From: Conchocele bisecta
Lineage: Eukaryota > Mollusca > Bivalvia > Lucinida > Thyasiridae
Length of the DNA stretch: 64,000 nucleotides
Assembly (NCBI GenBank): GCA_029237695.1
Contig: CM055268.1
Location: forward strand, 53,405,131-53,469,130
Direction of reading: 5' to 3'
Shown here piece by piece: positions 1 through 10,925 of the stretch (positions are counted from its first letter, which is position 1; every line of letters starts with the position of its first letter). The notes beneath the pieces were generated by a model. That model had not been told where the DNA came from. It did no database searches and saw only the letters and a program-made list of their open reading frames with translations. A program made the position numbers and the translations under genes.

Positions 1-609
1 CTTTATGTGCTTTATGTTCAATGTTATTTGTGTATTTTGATTGCACTTAGTGAACCGTCTTTCACTATTAAAGTTGCTCTTTAAATATTTGATGATGGGA
101 AAGTAAGTGCAATCACTTGCTTTAATTGTATTGTATTGTATTGTTTGTAACCTTGCATGGTTGTAATGTTTATTATAGGAATTAATGGCCTTTTTGTGGA
201 ATTTATCGGGGTATAAACTTGGAAAAGTTCCCACGACTTTTCCAGGTTTATATCCCCGATAAATTCAACAAAAAGGCCATTCATTCCTTATAATTCCAGC
301 ATTTGAAATAAATTCATCAAGAAAATGTGTTTATTTTCCGTTTTCTTAAGAATTATTTTAACTGCGCCTCACGGTTACGGAAAGTAATTCGACGTGGGAG
401 TTTACTGGGATATAAATCTTGGACAGATACTTGTTACGGGCCAATCAAATGTTAGGGAATTGTGTAAATATTTTTGTGCTGGAATTATGTTGTATTATTG
501 CAGGCGTCGGGCCTACTACATATAGATAAAGTGATAGAAGCTATAATGTTGTTGTCTTCATGACCCACCCTCTCCAATAGTATTTTCTAATCGGGATAAC
601 GTGAGATAC
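1..609. mobile_element. MITE family C copy (171-487) with unassigned flanks
   Basis: From TATTATAGGAATTAATGG to GTGCTGGAATTAT this matches four other copies (22617, 37098, 40654, 49131). The left part is a palindrome built on GGCCTTTTTGTGGAATTTATCGGGG; here the apex is shortened, so the 'GCGGGAATACTGGACGA' loop of other copies is missing. The right part is a unique-looking ~200-base tail. Positions 1-170 hold only a short (TTGTA)n run near 125-150; 488-609 shows nothing recognisable. Confidence 0.7.
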
Positions 610-1088
610 TATTACATAAATACATATAAATATATCACAAAGTCAAATACACCTTAGATAGTGTCAGATAGTAGTGTAAAGCATATATTGACACAAAACA
701 CATCATATAGTTGACACATGTAGTCAAATAAATCTGTTAAATTGGCCATGTGTTCGATTAATGCACATTGAATTACCAATCGTATGGGAAATACATGTAA
801 ATATACTTTAATATATATAAATATGCCTCAAATACACCCTCAACATATCAGTGTATGCTCTCCTTACGTTATCAATTTGTATAAGCTATTTTATGTATCG
901 GTGTAGACCCTGATCTTTATTATTTTATGTATCGGTGTAGACCCTGATCTTTATTATTCTCCACCCTTTTTGGGATACGCGTATATTTTACTAAAATGCC
1001 CCACAAATATGCCACAAATACATGTACACCCTGAAACGTAGACTACCAGTGTGAACATTGGCTTAACTCATCAAACATTATATGAGCC
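610..1088 (+). repeat. Left arm of a giant foldback element
   Basis: The arm reads inverted at 4470-4713, 7279-7400 and 8863-8985. Anchor blocks: TAGTGTCAGATAGTAGTGTAA (near 660) against the complement near 8890; GACACAAAACACATCATATA (near 690) against the edge of the 33-bp array; AATTGGCCATGTGTTCGAT (740) against 7360; TTTCCCATA-type block against 7305; GCCCCACAAATATGCCACAA (998) against 4535; GAAACGTAGACTA (1033) against 4522. The order is kept throughout. Confidence 0.72.
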
Positions 1089-2366
1089 GCGTCGTGCGAA
1101 AAGGTGCCTTATGGCGAAAATGACGTTATCGAGTAAATGAGGTCGGAAACGTCGCTTCCATTTACGCTTATGACATAGCTGACGTCGTTGTTGACAGCTG
1201 GTAATGACAGACGATATAAGTGTATTATCGTGTGCTAGTCGGTGTACCATTAGCGAAACAAACCAATTGTATGTAGACCATTGACTATTTTAATTACCAT
1301 TTTATGCCAAAATATAAATGTACGTTCGCGGGGTTGTTATGAAAATAAATGATGAGAATCAAGTAATGTTGAGTAGCATGTGAGCTGGTGGTGTCGGCAC
1401 CCCAGTTCGCGTATGAACCCGATAAATGTTTTTTGGCTTAGTATATCAGAGCTCCAGATAAGCTGTGTATTTTGCTTAAATACCCAATTAAAATTGCCAA
1501 AAAACCCAATTGAAATCAGAAGTAGTGAGTATCAAAAAGCAATAACAAATTTGTGGTACCTATATCATGCTACAGAAAACAATAAACAGAGCATATTTGC
1601 CTCATTTTCCATGAAAACACATCTTGGTATTTCATTAGAATTGTCTCCAAGGAGACAATTCTAATGAAATGCCAAGACATGTTTTTATTTTGAAGTAAAC
1701 TATTTGTGTGATTTTATTTTACCCAATTAAAATATTGAAATACCCAATTGCTTCAGATATGATGGAATTAAAATACTCAATTACTAATTCCTTATCTGGA
1801 ATTTAATTTCATTTATGTGTCAGATTGCATTTAGTGAATACAATTTCGTATTTGGTAAACTCTTGCATGTATCAGTGACGAAGGAATTGTATTACACACA
1901 ATGTGATAACCACCGTGACTCATCAAAACTGTGAACATATATCATGTGAGAGAGGAAAGGTGCCCGCCCGCCCAATCTCCTACAGTAAAATTTTGAGGAA
2001 CCATTTTCTATTAGTTCAAACACGGCTTATACTAATTACGTTCAGTTCTCTATTGCTTCACATGTTCGCCTCTACGTGGTAATTGTATGTTATAGCCTAC
2101 ATATGTATCATACATGGCGTAAAACGAAATACGATTACTTTGTCCTGAGGTAATTAATGTGACGTCAGAAAAAAGTTGCGACGTCGTCACAATAATGAGC
2201 GACGTGACTGACGTTCAAATCGCATTTAGTGTATGTGCTAAAAGTTGACTAAATCAGCCAATTTACATCGGAATTGCATAAAACAAATATCAGTATGTTC
2301 AGAAATGAGCTCTGCATCGGGAAACGTCAAGGCATATTTTCCCACGAAGCGGCTCACATAATATAT
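1078..2366. mobile_element. 1.3-kb element with ~30-bp imperfect terminal inverted repeats
   Basis: The left end TATATGAGCCGCGTCGTG..GAAAA is matched by the right end TTTTCCCACGAAGCGGCTCACATAATATA in inverted orientation. Inside lies a nested family A MITE at 1449-1800. No open frame of coding quality is seen, so it is probably non-autonomous. Superfamily not recognised. Confidence 0.5.
1449..1800. mobile_element. MITE family A copy (GCTCCAGATAAG termini)
   Basis: It starts GCTCCAGATAAGCTG and ends CTTATCTGGA. The interior carries 'TACCCAATT' blocks on both sides and a central palindrome (ATTTCATTAGAATTGTCTCC and its complement, 1632-1680). Other copies: 9145, 33369, 36007, 54421, 57669. Confidence 0.75.
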
Positions 2367-3302
2367 CCAGATGTATCTGTGTAGACCCTGATCCATGTCC
2401 CCTCCCGCTCGTTTGGTACTTGATTGTTATATATAATAAATCAGGAAATACAACGTTTGCCATTAATACTTAGTCCGGAAAGATATGCAGGAAAATGAGG
2501 GTATTAGTACGGTAGGTCTGAATATAATAATGATTCTTCTCCATTTAGTCCACAAATTTAACTATGCTTTATGCATGTACATAATTATGTCAGTTCATCC
2601 GGATATATATTGTTCGCCATTTGGAACGTGGATCTCTGTGGTTGGTACATGTACATGTACATATTAGAATTGTATATGACCAGGATGTACACTTTCCAGT
2701 CTGTAAATCTAAATAATAGACGTGATCAGTGTAGCTTCGGTACAACTAGCACACTGACTGCTGTAGCCTGATAACGATCTGTATGGCTTGTTAGGGGCAA
2801 GACGAGTGTTTCATTGATAGAATGGTGAACAGTGCAGCACCTGATCAGATTGCGGATACACAGGCTGATCTGGATCTCCACTGTTCGCCCAATTTCTACA
2901 GTCATAGCCACATAATGACATGCACAGCGTACATTAGTGTATAAGGTCGTTTTTGTCATGTGCCGATCTTTCCTGTCACTTATCACAACACACAATTACT
3001 CGTAAAACCAACAATTACAACTGAGATAACGGATTAGAGTGGTGCGAAAAAATGTACACCTTTCAATCTGCAACCAGCGTAGGTACGGGTTGGCCAAAGT
3101 CCACACTGTATTTGAGCCATAAATCATTAATGACACACGTCTATGTTTTTCGTTTCCAAATCCATGTTGCGTTAAAGATCGCTAAAGATGGGTGCAACAT
3201 ATGCAGTGTGTGACGTTTGGTACATGAATATCTGCACAATCTGGTCAGAGCCTACACGCCGGTCAGCTTTGGCAGCAATAATCAATCCGAAATTAACTCA
3301 AC
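2367..3302. other. No gene; inverted-repeat fragment
   Basis: Near 2825-2900 the blocks GAACAGTGCAGC..CTGATCAG and CTGATC..GGATCTCCACTGTTC form an imperfect foldback of the 'CAGTG..GATC' kind seen at 3350, 26160, 34385 and 56875. The remainder, including a short open frame at 2485-2667, looks non-coding. Confidence 0.35.
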
Positions 3303-3542
3303 TTAACCCTTTCAACACCACAGACCTCTATAGAGACAATGTTTGCAAACAGTGCAGATCCAGATGAGCCGGCTCGTAACGAGCCGTCTCATCAGGATCT
3401 CCACTGTTTGTTAATAATTTTAAACATCGTACAGATTACCCGTTTAGAAGAATGGGGTAATTTGAATGAACAAAATTAATGAAATAGCGTGAAACATTGG
3501 CATGGAACATCCTATTAAATTACTTGGTGTTGAAAGGGTTAA
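3303..3542. mobile_element. TTAA-flanked palindromic MITE (TTAACCCTTTCAACACC)
   Basis: Begins TTAACCCTTTCAACACCA and ends TGGTGTTGAAAGGGTTAA, a clean inverted pair including TTAA. A central foldback (GATGAGCCGGCTCG / CGAGCCGTCTCATC) sits near 3360-3405. TTAA target plus CCCTT termini is the pattern of piggyBac-type MITEs. Confidence 0.65.
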
Positions 3543-3657
3543 ATACTGTAGTCATGTACTTCAATTATTGCCTGTATATACACCGTTAACATGTAGCATA
3601 CATGTATACATCTCCACAGGAGCAGGAGGGCAGATGGATCAGGTTCTATACAGACAC

Positions 3658-4042
3658 AAGGTGTATGATCACGTGGTACTAACAACAACAACAAGTACCG
3701 ATTCAAAGTACGTATTCTTTTATAGTGTCCTTATAAGTAACGGATTTTGATGAAATGTGGCACATCAAACGCATGTTGTTAAGCTGCATTTGGTGGTCTC
3801 TGTATTTTCGCCCAAACTTCTGTCGTTTTTGCGAAGAATCAATTTCACGAAAATCGATTCTTCGCAAAAACGACATAAGTCTGTGCCAAGCTCCCTAGAC
3901 CACCAAATGCAGCTCATGAAGACGCGTTTGCTGCGCCATATTTCATCAAAATCCGTTGCATATTAAGGAAACTATCAAATAATACTTACTTTGGAGTGGG
4001 CGACGTTGTTGTTGTTGTTGTAACCACGTGATCATGCACCTT
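3658..4042. mobile_element. MITE family D copy (AAGGTGTATGATCACGTGG)
   Basis: Termini AAGGTGTATGATCACGTGG and CCACGTGATCATGCACCTT. Each end carries an ACAAC/GTTGTT run. Nearly the whole element folds on itself; the middle has ATTCTTCGCAAAAACGAC and its complement. Copies at 23833 and 34639. Confidence 0.75.
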
Positions 4043-4319
4043 GAGACATATCCGGATAGGATACGTATTTATCAGGTAACCTGCCCTGTATTGGCCGAAT
4101 ACGTACTGACTGATAACATATTGTTGTATCAGGCATTGACCTGATACAAACATCCGGATTACAATGAGGTGAATATTGACGTTCCATTGGTCGGATGACG
4201 TCACGTGACGTTACCGAATGACGTCAGTGTAATGACGCAATGTAAACAAGTCCGTGTTCTGTCCTAGATAACGACGTCATGTGTGGTCATTTTCCAGGAT
4301 AAAACGTTACCTGATAAAC

Positions 4320-4467
4320 AGAATACCAGGCTAGTGTATTTTGATATCAAGTTTATCAGGCTCGGCTCGGAAACGGTAGGAATTCCTCGGCAAGCCTCGG
4401 AATTCCTACGCGTTTCCTAGCCTTGCCTGATAAACTTGATATCAAAATACACAAGCCTGGTATTCTC
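4320..4467. repeat. Long palindrome (arms ~70 bp)
   Basis: AGAATACCAGGCTAGTGTAT..TTGATATCAAGTTTATCAGG is mirrored by CCTGATAAACTTGATATCAA..ACACAAGCCTGGTATTCT, with an apex of GGAATTCC blocks. Possibly a MITE; only one copy seen. Confidence 0.6.
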
Positions 4468-4469
4468 TA

Positions 4470-4713
4470 TATCAGATATGTAACGTCTGATAATGTAAGC
4501 CGATGCACACACTGTTAGTCTACGTTTGAGGGTGTATTTGTGGCATATTTGTGGGGCATTTTAGTATAATATAGATATTACAAGTATCCCAAAAAGGACG
4601 GAAAATAATATAGATCAGGGTCTACACTGATACGTGACATAGGTTATACAACGTCTGATAACTTAATTAAATGCATACACTGAAATGTTTGATGGTGTAT
4701 TTGTGTCATTTTT
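4470..4713 (-). repeat. Right arm of giant foldback, segment 1
   Basis: Inverted copy of about 840-1085, including TTGTGGCATATTTGTGGGGC and CAGGGTCTACACTGAT. The arm stops at 4713, where a Helentron-like element begins, and resumes at 7279. Confidence 0.7.
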
Positions 4714-7278
4714 AGCTCGACTATTCGAAGAATAGTTAGAGCTTATGTTGTCACCCCGGCGTCGGCGTCACCGTCACGCCTTGTTTAAGGTTTTTAGTCA
4801 AGCTTGTATATGCAATACTACTGGCCCTACACCCACCATACTTGGACAATTTCATCTCCTTGTGATGTAAATCAATAACCCCTGATCTATATTTGACATT
4901 GACCTACATTTCCTCTTGAATTAGTTAGTTAATTCCCCTTGGTTAAGGTTTTTAGTCAACCTTGGTTAAGGTTTTTAGTCAAGCTTGTACATGGAATACT
5001 ATTGTGCATACAGACACCATACTTGGACAACCTTTTCTCATAGGGATGTACATCAATAACCCCTGATCTATATTTGACCTTGACCTACATTTCCTTTTGA
5101 ATTACTTAGTTAATTCCCCTTGGTTAAGGTTTTTAGTCAAGCTTGTATATGGAATACTACTGGCCCTACACCCACCATACTTGGACAACTTCATCTCCTA
5201 GTGATGTACATCAATATCCCCTGATCTATATTTGACCTTGACCTACATTTTCTCTTAAATTACTTAGTTAATTCCCCTTGTTTAAGGTTTTTAGTCAACC
5301 TTTGTTAAGGTTTTTAGTCAAGCTTGTACATGGAATACTATTGTGCATACAGACACCATACTTGGACAACCTTTTCTCATAGGGATATACATCAATAACC
5401 CCTGATCTATATTTGACCTTGACCTACATTTCCTCTTGAATTACTTAGTTAATTCCCCTTGGTTAGTCAACCTTGGTTAAGGTTTTTAGTCAAGCTTGTA
5501 CATGGAATACTGGTGTGGATACAGACACCATACTTGGACAACCTTTTCTCATAGGGGTGTACATCAATAACCCCAGATCTATATTTGACCTTGACCTACA
5601 TTTCCTCTCGAATTACTTAGTTAATTCCCCTTGGTTAAGGTTTTTAGTCAAGCTTGTATATGGAATACTACTGGCCCTACACCCACCATACTTGGACAAC
5701 TTCATCTCCTGGTGATGTAGATCAACAACCCCAAATATATATTTGACCTTCACCTACATTTCCTCTTGATTTACTTAGTTAATTCCCCTTGGTTAGTCAA
5801 CCTTGGTTAAGGTTTTTAGTCAAGCTTGTACCATACAGACACCATACTTGGGCAACCTTTTCTCATAGGGATGTACATCAATAACCCCTGATCTATATTT
5901 GACCTTGACCTACATTTCCTCTTGAATTACTTAGTTAATTCCCCTTGGTTAAGGTTTTTAGTGAAGCTTGTAGATGGAATACTCCTGGCCCTACACCAAC
6001 CATACTTGGACAACTTCATCTCCTAGTGATGTACATCAACAACCCCTGACCTATATTTTACCTTGACCTACATTTAACCTTGAATTACTTAGTTAATTCT
6101 CCTTGGTTAAGGTTTTTAGTCAACCTTGGTTAAGGTTTTTACTCAAGCTTGTACATGGAATACTATTGTGCATACAGACACCATACTTGGGCAACCTTTT
6201 CTCATAGTGATGTACATCAATAACCCCTGATCTATATTTGACCTTGACCTACATTTCCTCTTGAATTACTTAGTTAATTCTCCTTGGTTACGGTTTTTAG
6301 TCAAGCCTGTAGATGGAATACTCCTGGCCCTACACCAACCATACTTGGACAACTTCATCTCCTAGTGATGTACATCAACAACCCCTGACCTATATTTGAC
6401 CTTGACCTACATTTAACCTTGAATTACTTTGTTAATTCCCCTTGGTTAAGGTTTTTAGTCAACATTGGTTAAGGTTTTTACTCACGCTTGTACATGTAAT
6501 ACTATTGTGCATACAGACACTATTCTTGATACTTGGGCAACCTTTTATCATAGTGATGTACATCAATAACCCCTGATCTATATTTGACCTTGACCTACAT
6601 TTCCTTTTGAATTACTTACTTAATTCTCCTTGGTTAAGGTTTTTAGTCAAGCTTGTAGATGGAATACTCCTGGCCCTACACCCACCATACTTGGACAACT
6701 TCATCTCCTAGTGATGTACATCAACAACCCCTGACCTATATTTGACCTTGGCCTACATTTAACCTTGAATTACTTAGTTAATTCCCCTTGGTTAAGGTTT
6801 TTAGTCAACCTTGGTTACGGTCTTTAGTCAATTAAGCTTGTAGATGCAATACTATTGTGCATACAGACACCATACTTGGATAACATTTTTTCATAGGGAT
6901 GTACATCAATAACCCCTGACCTATATTTTACCTCTTCACCTACATTTAACCTTGAATTACTTACTTATTTCCCCTTGGTTAAGGTTTGTACTCAAACTTG
7001 GTTAATGTTTATTGTCAAGCTTGTATATGGAATTAGGCCTACATCAACCATACTTGGAAAACTTCATCTCCTAAGTGATGTACATCAATAACCTCTGACC
7101 TATATCTGACATTAACCTACATTTAACCTTGAATTACTTACTTAATTTCCCTTGGTTAAGGTTTTTAGTCAACCTTGGTTAAGGTTTTTATGCAGGCCGC
7201 GGCCTCCTTGTTTGTCAAGCTATGTGTACATCGACAACCCTCGTAGTCTAGCTATGCTGTTCTCCTACAGCTCTTGTT
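4714..7278 (+). mobile_element. Helentron-like non-autonomous element, family H3
   Basis: The 5' end AGCTCGACTATTCGAAGAAT carries AGCTCGACTA, whose complement TAGTCTAGCT (one mismatch) lies at 7247-7256. A hairpin GCTGT-TCTCCT-ACAGC follows, then the terminus TCTTGTT. Between them are about 14 tandem units of 160-190 bases ('GGTTAAGGTTTTTAGTCAAG', 'CATACTTGGACAAC', 'TATATTTGACCTTGACCTAC'), alternating between two subtypes. Another terminus-like block, GGCCGCGGCCTCCTTGTTT, lies at 7195-7213. Sits inside the right arm of the foldback with no evident target duplication. Second copy at 47937. Confidence 0.72.
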
Positions 7279-7400
7279 ATATGCTCTAAACTATAATTGT
7301 ACATATTTCCCATATGTGTTGATGATTTTTACAGTATCTGACTACGACACAATATGCATTAATTGAAAATATGGCCAATTTGACTACTTTTGTTCACTAC
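7279..7400 (-). repeat. Right arm of giant foldback, segment 2
   Basis: TTTCCCATA.., CAATATGCATTAATTGAAAA and TATGGCCAATTTGACTACTT match the complement of 720-800 in order. This joins segment 1 to the start of the 33-bp array. Confidence 0.68.
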
Positions 7401-8862
7401 ATATGTCAATTATATCATGTGTTTGTTCACTACATATGTCAATTATATCATGTGTTTGTTCACTAAATATGTCAATTATATCATGTGTTTTTTCATATAT
7501 GTATATCTGATTTTTTCACTACATATGTCAATTATATCATGTGTTTTTTCACTACATATCAATTATATCATGTGTTCACTACAGTCATATCATGTTTTTT
7601 CACTACATATGTCAATTATATCATGTGTTTTTTCACTACATATGTCAATTATATCATGTGTTTGTTCACTACATATGTCAATTATATCATGTGTTTGTTC
7701 ACTACATTATATATATGTTTGTTCACTCAATATGTCAATTACATAGTGTTTTTTCACTACATATGCAATTATTCAAGGTTGTTCATCATGCATATCATGT
7801 GTTTGTTCACTACATATGTCAATTATATCATGTGTTTGTTCACTACATATGTCAATTATATCATGTGTTTTTTGTTCATACTATCTTATATCATGTTTGT
7901 TCTACATATCATTACATCATGTTTTTTTCACTTATGTCATATCTGTTTGTTCTACATATGTCAATTATATCATGTGTTTGTTCACTACATATGTCAATTA
8001 TATCATGTGTTTGTTCACTACATATGTCAATTATATCATGTGTTTGTTCACTACATATGTCAATTATATCATGTGTTTGTTCACTACATATGTCAATTAT
8101 ATCATGTGTTTGTTCACTACATATGTCAATTATATCAGTGTGTTCATTCAATATCATGTTTGTTCACTACTATGTCAATACATCATGTGTCACTTACATA
8201 TCAATTATATCTGTGTTTGTTCACTACATATGTCAATTATATCATGTTTGTTCACTACTATGCAATTATATGTTTGTTCACTACTATGTCAATTACATCA
8301 TGTGTTTTTTCACTACATATGTCTATATTGTTTGTTCACTACATGTAAATATCATGTGTTTGTTCACTACATATGTCAATTATATCATGTGTTTGTTCAC
8401 TACATATGTCAATTATATCATGTGTTTGTTCACTACATAGTCAATTTATAGGTGTTACTACATGTCAATTATCATGTGTTCACGTCATATGTCAATTATA
8501 CATGATGTGTTCACTACATATCATATCAGTGTTTGTTCACTACATATGTCAATTATATCATGTGTTTGTTCACTACATAGTCATATCATGTGTTTGTTCA
8601 TTACTTCTACATCATGTCAATTATATCAATTATATCTGTGTTTGTTCACTACATATGTCAATTATATCATGTGTTTGTTCACTACTAGTCAATTATATCA
8701 TGTGTCATACATAGTCATTTCATCATGTGTTCACTACATATGTCAATTATATCATGTGTTTGTTCACTACATATGTCAATTATATCATGTGTTTGTTCAC
8801 TACATATGTCAATTATATCATGTGTTTGTTCACTACATATGTCAATTATATCATGTGTTTTG
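7387..8862. repeat. 33-bp tandem array
   Basis: Unit GTTTGTTCACTACATATGTC plus AATTATATCATGT (33 bases), roughly 40 copies. Outer and some inner blocks are perfect; between them many units have lost 1-10 bases. The unit corresponds to a single segment of the left arm near 690-725, so the array is an expansion inside the foldback arm. Since 33 is a multiple of 3 and no stop occurs, long frames (up to 299 codons) run through in several phases; they are not genes. Confidence 0.92.
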
Positions 8863-8985
8863 TGTCAATACATGTACATGTATATGATTTACACTACTAT
8901 CTGACACTATAGGGTGTATTTGTATTATATTTGTCTGTATTTATACTGTATTTGGGTGTATGTGGGTGTTTTGTGTGACCCTACC
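8863..8985 (-). repeat. Right arm of giant foldback, segment 3 (outer end)
   Basis: TTACACTACTATCTGACACTA and GGGTGTATTTGTATTATATT are the complement of about 610-680. Similarity fades after about 8950. Confidence 0.65.
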
Positions 8986-9144
8986 ATTATGACCATGTAT
9001 ACAGTAACAAGGCAATATTCACATATCTTGTAAGACTTGTATTCATGTATCACATCACTCTTATGAAGCAATTATCATTGAAGCTGAGTGTATCTTTGTA
9101 TGACCTAATTCCTTACCCGAGTCAGTGTTTTTCCTAACATGTTT

Positions 9145-9330
9145 CAGGGCTCCAGATAAGGAATTAGTAATTGAGTATTGTCACTCCATCATTTCTGAAG
9201 CAATTGGGTATTTCAAAATTGTAATTGGGTAAAATAAAATCACAATACTGTTTACACATTAACAGACAGCAATTATTGAATTGTTTGCTTCAAAATGATT
9301 TCAATTCGGTTTTTGGCATTTTTATTTTTA
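9145..9330. mobile_element. MITE family A, internally deleted copy
   Basis: CAGGGCTCCAGATAAGGAAT opens the copy; it jumps from GCTTCAAAATGA to TTTCAATTCGGTTTTTGGCA, so the central palindrome and much of the other half are missing. Confidence 0.6.
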
Positions 9331-9803
9331 CAAAATGTTCTTGATAGGAATTAAATAAGTGTATAATGGTGTCACTATTCCACCAGTTCTAAAATTACAA
9401 GTGCCCGCTATACAGATATAATCATTTAGTGATATTTATTTTACTGATAGTGACACGCGGTGGTATCAGGCTATTTTCATTTGCAAATGAGGCATGATAT
9501 TTTTTAATTATTTATACTAATTAAATGTGTCACCTGAAAAAATAATATTTTTAACGGATTAAGTATGATCATTGCACATGAAAAAGTAAATACAGAGAAT
9601 AAATAGTAATGTCCCTTAACATTTTAATGAAACATGGTTATCGCCCCTGATATCAGTGGAAATTTACGTCTGATTTAAAATGTATAATGTTGCCAATCAA
9701 TACGTGGGGTAATGGTGAATGAATTTTTATTTTTCCAGAAACGGTCTCAGATGATGTCTCTGATATAAAGAATATTTTGTGCCTATTGAATGGGCATGTA
9801 CCT
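9331..9803. mobile_element. Partial copy of the GTACATGCCC element
   Basis: The right part (GTTTAAAATGTAT..TTTTGTGCCTATTGAATGGGC, ending CATGTACCTTTAA near 9807) matches the full copy at 20735-21013. The left part is rearranged (AAATAAGTGTATAATGGTGTC). Confidence 0.45.
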
Positions 9804-10016
9804 TTAACCTTTACTATGCTGAATCTAATTTTGTCGTCTGCTGTAAATGTTTTATTTTCATATGTCGGCAAAAACCAATTTTGACAGCACATGAGAATCA
9901 TCTCCACTGGAGACGATTCTCATGTGCTGTCAAAACAGGTTTTTTTTTGTTAAGAATTAAGGCAAAAATGAAAAACAACAAACGACAATTTCTGTCTCCA
10001 GCGTAGTGAGCGTTAA
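9804..10016. mobile_element. TTAA-flanked palindromic MITE
   Basis: TTAACCTTTACTATGCTG at the left and CAGCGTAGTGAGCGTTAA at the right are inverted. The centre is a near-perfect palindrome, TTGACAGCACATGAGAATC and GATTCTCATGTGCTGTCAA (about 9881-9936), with apex GTCTCCACTGGAGAC. Related copies at 24323 and 24582. Confidence 0.65.
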
Positions 10017-10070
10017 ATGGGTGGGTAACAAATACAAATGTACAGTATTAGCATCTGCTTGTTTTTCATA

Positions 10071-10290
10071 CAGTAGAAACTCCGAATACCGGACCCTCTA
10101 AATACCGGAATCCTCCCGACAATTTTCATAGTCCCGATTTAATTCCTTCTTTATTGAATGTACATGTACTAAAAACCTCTGAATACCGGATCCTCTGAAT
10201 TCCGGAAACCGGACGATTTTCCAAAAAAAAAAGAGAAGACTTTTCAGCATAATTTTACCTCTGAATACCGGATGGATCAGAATTGCTAAA
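10071..10290. mobile_element. Possible Tigger/pogo-like MITE remnant
   Basis: CAGTAGAAACTCCGAATACC, then repeated 'CTCTGAATACCGGAT' and 'GAATTCCGGAAACCGG' motifs. This resembles the terminal style of Tc1-mariner/pogo MITEs (CAGT-GAACCTC-type). A matching right terminus was not found. Confidence 0.3.
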
Positions 10291-10925
10291 ATCACCAAGC
10301 GCCCGCGGCAGGGGATAAATTTCACACAATGGTCGTGTTGGATTTCCTGTCAGACAGGTGTGATAAGAGAGACGTTACGCATTTGACACGGTTCACAAGT
10401 CAAGTCACATGGTCGGGGCTGTTTATTTTTAAAAGGATGTTACGCCGTTTGTAGTCATTTACTGACCAACAATGTTTTGTACTGGTTTGTACTGGTTTTT
10501 GTACTGGTTTGTACTGGTTTTTGTACTGGTTGCATAGTGCGCACTCATTGCAATTTTGTGTCTTACAACCTACAAATATTTCCGAGCATGTGATCGACGC
10601 GTGATATTGGAAAACCGACCAATGAAAACAATTGTTTCTCCCGACTTTCGTCAAAACAAAGATGGATGCTCGATATTTACATTTACAAATCGGGCCGTGT
10701 TTGGTCTTCAATTAAATAGCGAAAGACATTCCATAAGACTTAAATCGATTGATCCGGCTGTAATTGACGACGGAAGGTATATGTAAGGTAATTATGAGGT
10801 CAAATAATCATTGAAAATTGCCGATTAGTCTTCACTAATTGGAGTACACGTTTAGTGACAAACCAATTTACACATCGTATTATCGGCACATAGGTCACGC
10901 AGACTGATCAGGTGACCAGCGTACA
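10291..10925. other. No gene recognised; short GTACTGGTTT repeat
   Basis: At about 10478-10530 the block GTACTGGTTTT is repeated five times with small length changes. Open frames on both strands (10400-10711, 10556-10786) overlap each other and resemble no family I know. Confidence 0.4.

Noticed and set aside
7390..8912. Long overlapping open frames (up to 299 codons) on the plus strand
   Set aside because: They are the 33-bp array read in three frames; the period is a multiple of 3 and lacks stops, giving repeated 11-residue blocks. No splice or start signals.
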